Assembly: GCA_949825045.1 (NCBI GenBank)
Contig: OX463809.1
Location: 5,235,501 to 5,299,500, forward strand
DNA from: Argyresthia goedartella
Taxonomy: Eukaryota; Arthropoda; Insecta; Lepidoptera; Argyresthiidae
DNA length: 64,000 nucleotides
Direction of reading: 5' to 3'
Part shown: positions 52,201 through 54,075 of the stretch, one piece after another
How positions within the stretch are numbered: the first letter of the stretch is position 1
Layout of the letters: each line of letters opens with the position of its first letter
The notes under the pieces: generated by a model
The model's database searches: none
What the model was told of the DNA's origin: nothing
Seen by the model: the letters and a program-made list of their open reading frames with translations, nothing else
Translations under genes and position numbers: made by a program

Positions 52201-54075
52201 GTACCACCACGTTTCGCTACTAACTATTATCATAATCTCGTAAGAATTTCGCATTAATACCCGTGATCTGAAGTGTACGTGCTTATGTAAAGGCTGCGGC
52301 GGCGGCGGCGGCGGCAGCGGCAGCGGCAGCATGGGGCAACAAGCAACAGCCGAGCTACGGCTGTGGCCCATTGATCTGATTACTCTCCGGCGGCCCAGAT
52401 AGTGTCGATCGAACATTGCGTCACCGAGCAACGTGACCGTGTTTTCTTCCAACTTCTCTATTTTGTTAAAGTTTTTTGATTGTTATTGCACCTAGTTTTT
52501 GCTGTAATGCTGTTGGATGCGGTTAGTCAAATAACTGGTGATTACGAGCTTTCATGTCGTTTGGCAATGAGGGTGACTAAGTGGATTCCTTAGTGAGGGC
52601 ACTTGACGAGTTTGTGGTGTTTGGTTATGCCCTTTTGTCGAATGGGTAATAAATCAATAATACACATAACATCTTAAAGTTAAGCTGTCTAGACTGTTGT
52701 TGGTAGTTTAAAGCATTAAGCCATTTGAACGTGCGTGCATAAGTAGGTAGTCTTAGGTTTTAATGACATAAGTCTCAATAACTAAAACATACTTATAAGG
52801 ACATAATTAATTAGTCCGGTGGAACTCCTAAATGCTAACCTTCAAGTTTAGTCTTATGGGCATTGACTTTTTGGGAGATTTCCATGACTGAACGTTCACT
52901 CTACCAATATCTAGGTTAGGTAGGTAATATATTTTTATTTAATTGATTAAATGCAAGTTTATGCAAGTTGAATTCAGCCCAAGCAATCTTTCAGAAGTTG
53001 TTGCGAGTCGTAAATATTGTAATATAAGTTTTTATGGAGTGATGGAATTATTGTGCGTAAGAACGTAGAGTGTTGTAACCCGCACTGAGCTTACAGTTCT
53101 CTCTTAAGAGTCATTTCCCAAACATAACATGTGTACAAAGGTGATGTCAAGATACCGAAGAGTATCTTACAAGCTTCAGAGGCTTGAAAGATGAGTAGAT
53201 AAGTAACTTCGAGTTAAGTCGATCCGCCAGGCATATGTCTGAGGTCGCTTTATGTCTGAGAAAACCAAAGTGGCATTGTAGTGGGCTTATCTTGCTTTGC
53301 CCACATCGAACAACTGCTGGGTATAAAACTCCTAAACTCCTCTCTATAGCGGCAACCTTTACGGTCCTGTTTCAACTGACGTCCGAACTCATCGACTTGC
53401 CGTCAGCGTCGGACCATCGTTTATGTTGTTTAGATAGAACTTACTCTTCATCGCCCACAGTATGTTCTGCTGCAGCGCGTCGACGTAGAGCTGCAGGTCG
53501 TGGCGGCACCCCCCCGCCACCTCGCCCCGCAGCGTCGTCCACTGCTGCACCAGCAGCGCGGCGTCGAACACGCGCAGCTGACGCTCTATACCCAGCGAGC
53601 CCACGGCAGCAAGGGGGGTCGCACCAGACTCCGGCTTCAGAGACAGGCTGGAGTTGCGAGTCTCATTAATCGTACTCCTGATGGAGTCGTTAATTCGGTC
53701 GATGTTAAAGTCCTTGATAGGCTTCGCAGTGGTCTTGACGATGTGCTGGACATTGTGCGACTTCTCGGCGCGTCTAGGCTCGACTTGTTTCTTGTCGAAG
53801 GCCTCGGCAAAAGTCAGGCCATCGTCGTCCGAAAACAGGTCGAAGGAGTCGTCGGCGCGCTGCTTGCTGGAGGTCGCGGCGGCGACGGAGCCAATCAGGT
53901 CGGCGGCGGACAGGTCGTCGTCAGCGCCGCCCTTCGCCGAGGCTTTCTTGATGTTCTGGAAGGCGTCGATCAAGCCGCTGCGCAGCCTCTCCTCTCGCGC
54001 GCTCTCCTTTCCAGCGTCGTCGCAGCTCACGAGGACCGACGCACTCACGAGCAAAACTAACACCAGAGGAGACAT
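7102..54075 (-). CDS. Nose-resistant-to-fluoxetine (NRF-6/drop-dead family) protein, 5' four exons
   Basis: Four exons join as 54075-53445, 24887-24771, 11434-11286 and 7274-7102. Splice phases agree at all three junctions (1, 1, 0). The result is 356 complete residues plus two bases of the next codon. Residues 1-18 form a signal peptide. An acidic, low-complexity spacer follows, with three N-glycosylation sequons (N129, N137, N141). The NRF domain runs from about residue 165 to the end, with conserved cysteines at 190, 236, 308 and 313, plus DASGRYSS and [10 protein letters not shown]. In this family an extracellular NRF domain is followed by a multi-pass acyltransferase-3 domain. C. elegans NRF-6 acts in gut lipid/yolk and drug uptake, and Drosophila drop dead belongs here. 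That membrane half is absent, presumably past the left edge. The exons are GC-rich against AT-rich introns. Confidence 0.92.
7426..7607. repeat. Short inverted-repeat element
   Basis: TAAAACTTCTTTA near 7426-7438 is repeated inverted as TAAAGAAGTTTTA near 7595-7607. The interior has no coding capacity. It is probably a MITE of a lepidopteran family, but no clear target duplication was seen. Confidence 0.5.
7619..7938 (+). mobile_element. 5'-truncated LINE end with 11-bp target duplication
   Basis: The direct repeat AATAATATTAG (7619-7629, 7928-7938) flanks a 298-bp insert. Plus-strand translation gives [20 protein letters not shown], then [13 protein letters not shown] and, after a frame change, [17 protein letters not shown] with a stop, followed by an AT-rich 3' UTR with AATAAA. 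The same C-terminal family (GNAAS(L/V)(L/M)GT) appears on the minus strand at 37695-38110. It is a dead copy. Confidence 0.82.
7985..8570 (-). mobile_element. Jockey-type LINE fragment
   Basis: Minus-strand translation shows [34 protein letters not shown], then [19 protein letters not shown] and [20 protein letters not shown]. It is the same family as 1670-2115 and shares that copy's 3' boundary. Several frame breaks make it a relic. Confidence 0.8.
8571..11005. other. Intron 3, no gene seen
   Basis: No exon is supported. Two near-identical hairpin words lie about 50 bp apart: TATGCGCTACATAAGCGCAT near 9748 and TGTGCGCTGCATAAGCGCAT near 9798. A segment at 9000-9120 is rich in GAGCGAAGCGAGC-like words that recur in other repeats of the window. 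Confidence 0.45.
11006..11075 (+). mobile_element. SINE tail fragment
   Basis: The segment around TTGGTGGAGTATGGCTCAGT matches the 3' body of the SINE copy at 51494-51790 and the fragment at 20838-20925. No tRNA-like head is present. Confidence 0.55.
11082..11265 (+). mobile_element. tRNA-derived SINE, family A
   Basis: The head CGACCTCTGTGCAGCGGTTG carries an A-box-like word, and GGGTTCGATCCC is a B box. The conserved body ends ATGTATGTGCCTGTAT. Other copies are at 24138, 34840 and 30184 (minus), with a fragment at 22479. This copy lacks a few bases of the A-box region. It sits only 20 bp downstream of exon 3 on the gene strand, just inside intron 3. Confidence 0.85.
11286..11434 (-). CDS. 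NRF gene exon 3 (residues 250-299)
   Basis: The acceptor is CCTCCCCAG and the donor GTGAGT after AAC ATA, so the exon ends in phase 0. It completes codon 250 from exon 2 and encodes [33 protein letters not shown], then [10 protein letters not shown]. The block containing [13 protein letters not shown] is where family members have a conserved Pro-Phe-x-x-x-Phe-Tyr segment. Its length (149 bp) fits the phases on both sides. Confidence 0.88.
11477..11548. repeat. Hairpin with 28-bp arms, upstream of exon 3
   Basis: The arms 11478-11505 and 11520-11547 contain TGCCCACTGAGCAGACAAGA and its complement. They match over 28 bp with one mismatch around a 14-base loop. On the gene strand the hairpin ends about 43 bases before the exon 3 acceptor, in the branch-point zone. 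Confidence 0.9.
11549..12136. other. Intron 2, no gene seen apart from one hairpin
   Basis: No coding signal. The GC-rich hairpin at 11960-12005 is listed separately. Confidence 0.45.
11960..12005. repeat. Perfect 20-bp GC-rich hairpin
   Basis: GCAGCGCGCGTTTCGTAGCG is followed by the loop GGTTCG and then the exact complement. It is an isolated perfect palindrome in AT-rich DNA. The loop resembles a tRNA T-loop start, but nothing else around it folds as a tRNA. Confidence 0.9.
12137..12425 (+). repeat. Dispersed lepidopteran repeat (CAACCGACTTCAAAAGGAGG type)
   Basis: It begins CAACCGACTTCAAAAGGAGG and continues with TTTGTTAGGGTTTACTCCGT and ATGAACTGATTTTGACGAT, words I associate with a very common lepidopteran intron repeat. 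That identification is from memory. It has no coding capacity and runs into the poly-C and palindromes that follow, which may be part of the same copy. Confidence 0.55.
12426..12566. repeat. Poly-C tract and two adjacent perfect palindromes
   Basis: A run of about 15 C is followed by two perfect hairpins. The first has 21-bp arms (12474-12494 and 12497-12517). The second has 23-bp arms (12519-12541 and 12544-12566). Each has a two-base spacer AA, and one base separates the two structures. The first contains TTTTTTTAAGTTTTTAAC, the second AAAATATTACAAGATAATTT. Confidence 0.95.
12818..13016 (+). mobile_element. Jockey-type LINE 3' fragment
   Basis: The sequence resembles the C-terminal coding end of the jockey copies at 1670 and 7985, in opposite orientation: a decayed [11 protein letters not shown] followed by [20 protein letters not shown]. 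It is frame-broken and ends near GGGCTTAACTTAACTCAACA. Confidence 0.7.
13017..13561. other. Intron 2, simple repeats only
   Basis: It contains an A-run near 13028, a (TAT)n stretch near 13277 and a (TA)n microsatellite at about 13543-13561 that abuts the next element. No gene seen. Confidence 0.5.
13562..14074 (+). mobile_element. MITE type 1 (TIR GTCACCGTAAGAT), shared core
   Basis: The ends are GTCACCGTAAGATTGTTAAA and, on the other strand, GTCACCGTTACATTTTCAAA. Subterminal words include AACTAACGCGTTAGTTT. The interior at about 13716-13843 is the core shared with six other elements: ACACTGCGGCAGCTTAGGTG, a GC hairpin, then GTGTTAGGTTGA and ATGTAAGAACAA. Its right end holds a second subterminal block, so this copy is longer (513 bp) than those at 30761 and 61068. 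Confidence 0.8.
14190..14597 (+). mobile_element. Jockey-type LINE 3' end
   Basis: Translation gives [20 protein letters not shown], then [20 protein letters not shown] and [10 protein letters not shown] with a stop, followed by an AT-rich UTR. The tail is three TTGAAC units ending near 14597. It is related to the larger minus-strand jockey copy that begins immediately beside it, tail to tail. Confidence 0.8.
15038..17527 (+). mobile_element. hAT element, Buster-like, full length
   Basis: The terminal inverted repeats are CAGTGTTTTTCAACCT on the left and CAGTGTTTATCAACCT on the complement of the right end. A perfect 8-bp target duplication, GTCTAAAT (15030-15037, 17528-17535), flanks the 2490-bp element. 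The duplication has TA at positions 4-5, the preference reported for the Buster group. The interior carries one decayed ZBED-type transposase. A direct repeat of AGCGACCCCC-like words lies just inside both ends. Confidence 0.95.
15529..17349 (+). pseudogene. hAT (ZBED5/Buster-like) transposase, three lesions
   Basis: The product would excise and insert the host element. The expected start is ATA (15529) in place of ATG, before GAT AAA TTC. A BED zinc finger (CVICFETLS, then [12 protein letters not shown]) is followed by a frameshift near 15800-15830. The RNase-H fold shows LQFDESTD (first Asp), CSDGAKAM (second Asp), the hAT motif [12 protein letters not shown] and [17 protein letters not shown] second frame change lies near 16870. 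The dimerisation region ends [19 protein letters not shown] with the catalytic Glu. The lost start and two frameshifts make it inactive. Ancestry in the ZBED-type hAT transposases is clear from these motifs. Confidence 0.93.
17582..17701. repeat. 60-bp tandem duplication
   Basis: Two copies of a 60-bp unit (17582-17641, 17642-17701) differ at one base. On the minus strand the unit encodes 20 residues of the jockey ORF ([15 protein letters not shown] is duplicated), so the duplication is in frame. The maT element inserted at its right edge. Confidence 0.95.
17704..19020 (+). mobile_element. maT-type mariner (DD37D), complete ends
   Basis: The 27-bp terminal inverted repeats begin CA(C/T)AGTCAGGTCATAAG, with one mismatch, and TA duplications flank them (17702-17703, 19021-19022). 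The length of 1317 bp is normal for mariner-type elements. It carries one transposase gene with a single clear frameshift and landed inside the jockey LINE, at the edge of the 60-bp duplication. Confidence 0.96.
17847..18895 (+). pseudogene. maT transposase, one frameshift
   Basis: This would be the cut-and-paste transposase of the host element. It starts [20 protein letters not shown], has paired helix-turn-helix regions and the GRPR linker, and the first catalytic Asp is in FSDEKIF (residue 151). The frame breaks near 18455-18470: the upstream frame ends at 18494 while the correct frame continues with [17 protein letters not shown]. The second Asp is in KDSAPAH and the third in [12 protein letters not shown]. 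There are 37 residues between these two, the DD37D spacing that defines maT. The end is QNRGGHFE with a stop. All three catalytic residues survive, so decay looks recent. Confidence 0.94.
19140..19295. mobile_element. 156-bp element with GGGCGTACCCAGG ends
   Basis: The ends are GGGCGTACCCAGG and CCTGGGTACGCCC plus TTG. An 11-bp target duplication AAATATCG(C/T)AT (19129-19139, 19296-19306) flanks it. The interior repeats AAACGTCAATGTTTTT twice. It has no coding capacity. Inverted ends suggest a DNA element, while the 11-bp duplication would also fit retroposition. Confidence 0.75.
19733..19846 (+). mobile_element. LINE 3' UTR fragment
   Basis: TGGGAGTTTCTTTGCC, then CATAGTGGTCTAATGTAGAG, ending in an AATAAA-rich stretch and CTTTGAC. 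The same 3' UTR, with CTTTGAC repeats, is at 54513-54660 on the minus strand. Confidence 0.6.
19847..20457. other. Intron 2, no gene seen
   Basis: No coding signal and no repeat family recognised. Confidence 0.4.
20458..20670. repeat. Second copy of the 6106-6290 repeat, centre inverted
   Basis: The flanks match the repeat inside the element at 5836-6790: AAATAGCACCT, GATTTTGGGTTC, CAGGCGG, then CGAAAAGGCT, and on the far side TTTGCGAAC and GAAATGTACTATT. The central piece GTGCCGTAAACTTCTCGG is the reverse complement of its counterpart CCGAGAAGTTTACGGCAC. Confidence 0.8.
20838..20925 (+). mobile_element. SINE tail fragment
   Basis: GAGCGTGGTATTATGGTTCA, then ACTCGTATCCGG and GGCCTGTGCCCCTCTGTAGG, match the body of the SINE at 51494-51790. 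It has no head. Confidence 0.6.
20926..22338. other. Intron 2, no gene seen
   Basis: No reading frame or repeat with support. Confidence 0.4.
22339..22475. mobile_element. Small MITE-like inverted repeat
   Basis: The left end has GCAATAGCATATCC and AAGGGTGCAAAATGCCGTAT. The complement of the right end has GCGATAGCATAGCG and AAGGGCGCAAATGCCGTAT. The arms are about 45 bp with roughly 80% identity. No coding content. Confidence 0.75.
22479..22582 (+). mobile_element. SINE family A body fragment plus perfect AT hairpin
   Basis: ACGACACAGGGTATCCTAGT and AGAAGCAATGTATGTGC match the SINE-A body. It leads straight into a near-perfect hairpin of CTTAAATATAAACAAAAACA and its complement, about 22-bp arms. 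The head is missing, and the MITE beside it may have replaced it. Confidence 0.75.
22583..24137. other. Intron 2, no gene seen; inverted repeats
   Basis: GATTAAAATCAGTTAA..ATTCGGC near 23637 recurs inverted near 23755 (about 25 bp, one mismatch), suggesting a small MITE. A 13-bp pair ATTATTGCCGT lies near 23910 and 23955. No coding signal. Confidence 0.5.
24138..24312 (+). mobile_element. tRNA-derived SINE, family A
   Basis: The head has GACCTCTGTGGTGCAGCGGT and the B box GGGTTCAATCCC, followed by the diverged body (GTCTTGGATGTTTATATGTG) and an A-run. It lies about 0.5 kb downstream of exon 2 on the gene strand, inside intron 2. Confidence 0.85.
24316..24698. repeat. Dispersed repeat with GACGGACGGAC microsatellite
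   Basis: It begins CGGCCAAGTGCGAGTGGGAC, has a GACAGACGGACGGACGG stretch near 24602 and ends around GGTACGGAAACCTTA. I recognise this arrangement as a very common insect dispersed repeat. Its class is uncertain. No coding frame. Confidence 0.6.
24771..24887 (-). CDS. NRF gene exon 2 (residues 211-249)
   Basis: The acceptor is TATTGCCTACAG. The donor is GTCAGT after GAC A, the only nearby choice whose phase fits exon 3; the alternative GTATCC four bases on would break it. It encodes [20 protein letters not shown] and [17 protein letters not shown] and W-G-N are NRF-family hallmarks, and C236 is a conserved cysteine. Confidence 0.93.
26051..26509 (-). pseudogene. C-terminus of an unplaced transposon protein
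   Basis: From ATG 26509: [20 protein letters not shown], then [12 protein letters not shown]. After a frame slip in a poly-A run it continues [20 protein letters not shown], then [20 protein letters not shown] and [13 protein letters not shown] 53-bp unit is then present three times, breaking the frame. Beyond it the original end can still be read as [14 protein letters not shown] with a stop at about 26051. I recall VHKxLxHG...PIGxLSEEAxEARN proteins as multicopy insect transposon products but cannot name the superfamily. It probably belongs to the long-TIR element around it. Confidence 0.65.
26124..26279. repeat. 53-bp unit, three copies
   Basis: Near-perfect copies start at 26124, 26177 and 26230. 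The unit contains AGGAGAAGTTTCATATCATC and ends TTTTACCTTTTCTTAAATT. The copies show no substitutions, and the last lacks three bases. The triplication lies within the C-terminal codons of the transposon protein. Confidence 0.97.
27100..27647. other. Intron 1, no gene seen
   Basis: No coding or repeat signal recognised. Confidence 0.4.
27648..27934. repeat. Minisatellite, 41 bp x 7, no variants
   Basis: Seven head-to-tail copies, seemingly identical, exactly 287 bp. The unit starts TTGAAAGGTGGCTGGTGCTG and ends GGTGGTACCTATAGTA. 41 is not a multiple of three, so no long frame is implied. Confidence 0.98.
27994..28278 (+). mobile_element. tRNA-derived SINE, family B
   Basis: The head CTCCGTGGTCTAATGGGTTT is A-box-like and GGTTCGATTCC is the B box. 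The body runs ACATCGTGAGGAAACCTTCA, then AATGGAGTATTGAATAACTG, and ends GGAAAAGGCGTGACGC. The best match is 39486-39768. A copy on the opposite strand is at 51083-51354. Confidence 0.9.
28441..28600. repeat. Degenerate tandem array of GACAGGTRTCACTATTT
   Basis: About eight diverged units of 17-25 bp: GACAGGTATCACTATTTCTG, GACAGGTATCACTATTTTG, then GACAGCTGTCACTTATTTG and GACAGGTGTCACTATTTTGG. Spacing drifts, so it is old or built by slippage. Confidence 0.8.
28735..29045 (-). mobile_element. Jockey-type LINE, polymerase motif fragment
   Basis: Minus-strand translation gives [14 protein letters not shown], then after a frame slip ADDTSLVF (the catalytic x-A-D-D motif), [10 protein letters not shown], then [20 protein letters not shown] and NDKKFL. 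It is the segment just upstream of that seen in the nest at 19.6 kb, from a related family. Frameshifted. Confidence 0.8.
29046..30183. other. Intron 1, palindromes and possible LINE scrap
   Basis: CAGGTGTTGTACAACACCTG near 29560 is a perfect 20-bp palindrome. Just before it CCAATAAAACAAACAC pairs with GTGTTTATTTTATTGG (15 of 16). At about 29740-29855 the plus strand reads [20 protein letters not shown] and [17 protein letters not shown] with a stop, followed by an AT-rich tail. This looks like a retroelement end, but I cannot place it. Confidence 0.45.
30184..30330 (-). mobile_element. tRNA-derived SINE, family A, truncated head
   Basis: On the minus strand: AACCCCGGCTGGGGGTAAA, GATCTTGGATGTTTGTGACG, TCGCTGTTTCTGGTTCCCAT, then GGTATCCTAGTGTGGGGC and ATGTATGTGCCTGTATGTAA. 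The A-box half is lost. Confidence 0.85.
30761..31120 (+). mobile_element. MITE type 1, shared core
   Basis: The ends GTCACCGTAGGATAGTCAAA and, complemented, GTCATTGTAAGATAGTCAAA match the elements at 13562 and 61068. Subterminal AACTAACGCGTTA words are present. The core (30853-30979, reversed) has a hairpin with AGACTA pairing with TAGTCT around a GC stem. The flank GTCTTATGCA is also seen before the 61068 copy, so the element may extend further left. Confidence 0.85.
31121..33121. other. Intron 1, simple repeats, no gene seen
   Basis: A (TTATG)n stretch lies near 31641 and a (TA)n near 32307. A minus-strand frame at 32439-32762 has no recognisable domain. No exon supported. Confidence 0.45.
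33122..33640 (-). mobile_element. LINE fragment, jockey/CR1-like C-terminus
   Basis: Minus-strand translation: [20 protein letters not shown], then [15 protein letters not shown]. After a slip in an A-run it continues [11 protein letters not shown], then [20 protein letters not shown] and [20 protein letters not shown]. The LEYASxVWNP block is a hallmark of non-LTR polymerase C-terminal regions. It is 5'-truncated and frame-broken. Confidence 0.85.
33641..34157. other. Intron 1, no gene seen
   Basis: No supported frame. The minus-strand frame at 33853-34182 overlaps the next repeat and looks like chance. Confidence 0.4.
34158..34549 (+). mobile_element. Hairpin-tailed repeat, copy 2
   Basis: It shares CACGTTATGACCAGCATAAT, ATTCAAATTTCGAACGCCG, CCGCCCCTAGTTTGTCTGTG and GAGAGCTTATGATATGTGTG with copies at 25063 and 40118. 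The tail hairpin is badly decayed (CTCGAGTTTTAATGACACC). The first 90 or so bases of the family are absent. Confidence 0.8.
34840..35031 (+). mobile_element. tRNA-derived SINE, family A, best-preserved copy
   Basis: The A box lies in CTCTGTGGCGCAGCGGTTG and the B box is GGGTTCGATCCC. The body contains GTCTTGGATGTTTATATGTG, ACGTCGCTGTTTCTGGTTCC and GCAATGTATGTGCCTGTAT. Both promoter boxes match consensus well, making this the family reference in the window. Confidence 0.9.
35141..35212 (-). mobile_element. tRNA-like SINE head only
   Basis: On the minus strand GTCCGTGGTGTAGTGGTCAC carries an A box and GGGTTCGAATCCC a B box, spaced as in a tRNA. The first seven bases do not pair with the bases after the T arm, so there is no acceptor stem. 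It matches the family B head rather than a functional tRNA. Confidence 0.7.
35427..35690 (+). mobile_element. MITE type 2 (TIR AAYGATCACCAAAA), shared core
   Basis: It starts AAACGATCACCAAAAACGC and ends TTTTGGTGATCATT. The core (35505-35641, reversed) matches the other six: CAACCTAACACGAAGGATAA, a hairpin with CTTCGCTCG in its loop, TTCACCTAAG and CGCAGTGTTTTGCCCTGATA. It forms an inverted pair with the copy 0.6 kb to the right. Confidence 0.82.
35691..36268. other. Intron 1, between two inverted MITE copies, no gene seen
   Basis: A GC-rich block at 35935-36010 (CCTTGAACCGGCGCGG) stands out in composition, but no coding frame with motifs is present. Confidence 0.4.
36269..36700 (-). mobile_element. 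MITE type 2, shared core, with internal insertion
   Basis: On the minus strand it begins TTAAACGATCACCAAAAATG and ends AATATTATTTTAGTGGTCAT. The core lies at 36317-36466. Compared with the copy at 35427 it holds about 150 extra bases between the start and the core, including a second GATCACCAAA word. A duplicated GGTAGCTTAGGT sits inside the core hairpin. Confidence 0.8.
36701..37694. other. Intron 1, no gene seen
   Basis: Short frames around 37150-37400 on both strands show no family resemblance. Confidence 0.4.
37695..38110 (-). mobile_element. LINE C-terminal fragment (GNAASVMGT family)
   Basis: Minus-strand translation: [20 protein letters not shown] and [15 protein letters not shown], then a stop, then [40 protein letters not shown] and [20 protein letters not shown]. 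The PDG..PW.....LLWD and VAxET.GVWG blocks are typical of a C-terminal domain that follows reverse transcriptase in some non-LTR elements. The fragment at 7630 is the same family. One in-frame stop marks it as dead. Confidence 0.75.
38111..39485. other. Intron 1, no gene seen
   Basis: No repeat or exon recognised. Confidence 0.4.
39486..39768 (+). mobile_element. tRNA-derived SINE, family B, best-preserved copy
   Basis: The head is CTCCGTGGTCTAATGGGTTT and the B box GGTTCGATTCC. The body is AAAACATCGTGAGGAAACCT, ACGCAAAATGGAGTATTGAA and CTCAAAGTGGGCAC. The end GGAAAAGGCGTGACGCTATG runs into a (TTATG)n tail. The element at 27994 is its closest relative. Confidence 0.92.
39769..40117. other. 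Intron 1, no gene seen
   Basis: AT-rich sequence with nothing recognisable. Confidence 0.4.
40137..40207. repeat. Perfect hairpin, 33-bp arms, 5-base loop
   Basis: TAACGGAGGGCATTAATACT continues through CGAGAGTTTTAAT (40137-40169). Its exact complement is at 40175-40207, and the loop is GCCTA. It sits about 20 bases from the 3' end of the hairpin-tailed repeat. The equivalents at 27008 and 34470 are imperfect. Confidence 0.97.
40352..40475 (+). mobile_element. tRNA-derived SINE, family C, 3' end with (ATT)n tail
   Basis: GTATCGTTGTCTAGTACCCA, then AGATACAGGGAATCCTAATT and GGGGCTAGATCAATGTGTGT, ending in about nine ATT units. It matches the complement of 45450-45600. The 5' part and head are missing, as expected for a truncated retroposed copy. 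Confidence 0.82.
40673..42630. other. Intron 1, repeat scraps, no gene seen
   Basis: AAATACTGTTCCCGTAG.ATGAT occurs twice (about 40880 and 40988), part of a dispersed repeat. At about 41070-41150 TCGCGAATTCAAATCCC looks like a B box of a decayed SINE. A 151-codon minus-strand frame at 40783-41238 is built from these repeats and is not a gene. Confidence 0.45.
42631..42715 (+). mobile_element. tRNA-like fragment
   Basis: GAGTCCGTGGGCTGTTGGTT resembles an A box and CGGATTTGATCCC a diverged B box, with spacing like the SINE heads here. It abuts the 3' end of the RTE LINE. Family unclear. Confidence 0.45.
42723..44680 (-). mobile_element. RTE-type LINE, near-complete RT region, decayed
   Basis: Minus strand, 5' to 3': a linker ([20 protein letters not shown], then [12 protein letters not shown]); [20 protein letters not shown]; polymerase [40 protein letters not shown] and [12 protein letters not shown]; then a broken stretch with RFAHDLRRR where F-A-D-D is expected; and the C-terminus [40 protein letters not shown] and [13 protein letters not shown]. 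The closing block is characteristic of lepidopteran RTE elements. The catalytic DD is mutated, stops and frame changes lie at about 43.1-43.44 kb, and no endonuclease is visible, so it is a truncated, dead copy. Confidence 0.88.
44681..45449. other. Intron 1, no gene seen
   Basis: The RTE element's 5' truncation point should lie near 44.68 kb. Nothing further recognised. Confidence 0.4.
45450..45703 (-). mobile_element. tRNA-derived SINE, family C, full copy
   Basis: On the minus strand the head is GACGACCCGAATGGCCGAGT, with A box TGGCCGAGTCGG and B box GGATTCGAGTCCC. The body is CAAATATTTGTTTGATGAGA, TATCGTTGTCTAATACCCAA and GATACACGGAATCCTAGTTT. The tail is (ATT)n. Compare the truncated copy at 40352. 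Confidence 0.88.
45704..46835. other. Intron 1, no gene seen
   Basis: A GC-rich block at 45980-46140 includes GTGAGGGACAGAG and, 15-20 bases later, CTCTGTCTCTCAC, an imperfect hairpin. It is probably an old repeat. No exon. Confidence 0.4.
46836..47004 (+). mobile_element. Short retroposed insert with 14-bp target duplication
   Basis: AAGGGTAAAATTCG occurs at 46836-46849 and 46991-47004. The insert of about 141 bp ends in a run of A. Within it are CAATATGTGGGGACCCGGAC and GGTCTGACTCCTGGGCATGG. Duplication plus A tail shows target-primed retroposition, presumably of a 5'-truncated LINE or SINE. Confidence 0.88.
47005..48208. other. Intron 1, no gene seen
   Basis: A (CA)n-like stretch lies near 47071. 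No supported frame. Confidence 0.4.
48209..48421 (+). mobile_element. MITE type 3 (TIR CACARMAAAWATACTGATTT), shared core
   Basis: The left end has ATATACTGATTTTCACAGCA. The complement of the right end has AAATACTGATTTTCACAGCT. The core fills 48236-48362: ACTGCGGTAGCTTAAGTGAA, a hairpin with GGGGGTGAAGCGAAGCCCCC, then TTCGTATTGGGTTGAACATG and TAAGAACAACAAAAATAC. There is very little sequence besides TIR and core. Confidence 0.8.
48422..48855. other. Intron 1, no gene seen
   Basis: Nothing recognised. Confidence 0.4.
48856..49251. repeat. Minisatellite, 44 bp x 9
   Basis: Exactly 396 bp. The unit is ACACGTTCATTGTGAAGTTM then ATATCACGTTGGTAGCTAAA then AGGT. Base 20 is C in copies 1, 5, 6 and 7 and A in 2, 3, 4, 8 and 9. 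Copy 2 has one further change and copy 9 has two, both edge or near-edge units. The block pattern suggests duplication of multi-unit segments. Confidence 0.97.
49252..50230. other. Intron 1, no gene seen
   Basis: Nothing supported. Confidence 0.4.
50231..50392. repeat. Interleaved inverted repeats (A B A' B')
   Basis: A is CTTCACAAAATAAAAGGCCC plus GGTG (50234-50257). A' is its complement at 50304-50326, less one base. B is ACGTAATAAGGTTGAATTAA (50276-50295). B' is its perfect complement at 50341-50360. A short copy of A's end, AGTCTTCACAAAATA, closes the unit inverted at about 50369-50383. B lies inside the A loop while B' lies outside it. Confidence 0.95.
50393..51082. other. Intron 1, no gene seen
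   Basis: Nothing supported. Confidence 0.4.
51083..51354 (-). mobile_element. tRNA-derived SINE, family B
   Basis: On the minus strand GTGCTCCGTGGTCTAGTGGT opens the head, the B box is diverged (GGGTCCGAATACG), and ATCGTGAGGAAACCTTCCAT and CACGCAAAATGGAGTGTCGA follow, ending GGAGAAGGCGTGATGC. It lies tail-out beside the plus-strand copy at 51494. Confidence 0.88.
51494..51790 (+). mobile_element. SINE with family B head and a different body
   Basis: The head TTCCGTGGTCTAATAGGTAT and B box GGTTCAAATCC match family B. After GATAATCAATTTATCTTAAG the body changes to GTTTCGGATGACACGTTAAG, GCTGAAGGTCCCGGCTACTA, CGCACTGAGCCAGCGTGGTG and GGAAAAGGCATGTGCCCCTC. That body also appears headless at 11006 and 20838. 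Confidence 0.85.
51791..53444. other. Intron 1 (5' end), no second exon seen
   Basis: A GGC/GGCAGC trinucleotide run at 52291-52330 creates a poly-Pro minus-strand frame (52096-52452) that I regard as chance. The exon 1 donor GTAAGT lies at 53444-53439. Confidence 0.45.
53445..54075 (-). CDS. NRF gene exon 1 (start codon, residues 1-210)
   Basis: The start is ATG 54075-54073, giving [18 protein letters not shown], a clean signal peptide. No ATG lies further upstream in frame without an intervening stop. Residues 50-90 are acidic and Ala/Ser-rich ([13 protein letters not shown]). Residues 124-145 hold three sequons. The NRF domain begins near residue 165 with [20 protein letters not shown] and [20 protein letters not shown], including conserved C190. 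The exon ends ATG AAG A before GTAAGT, leaving phase 1. It is about 60% GC, unlike the AT-rich intron. Confidence 0.93.

Noticed and set aside
52096..52452. 118-codon minus-strand frame with poly-Pro
   Set aside because: Produced by a trinucleotide repeat, with no domain or splice support, inside intron 1.
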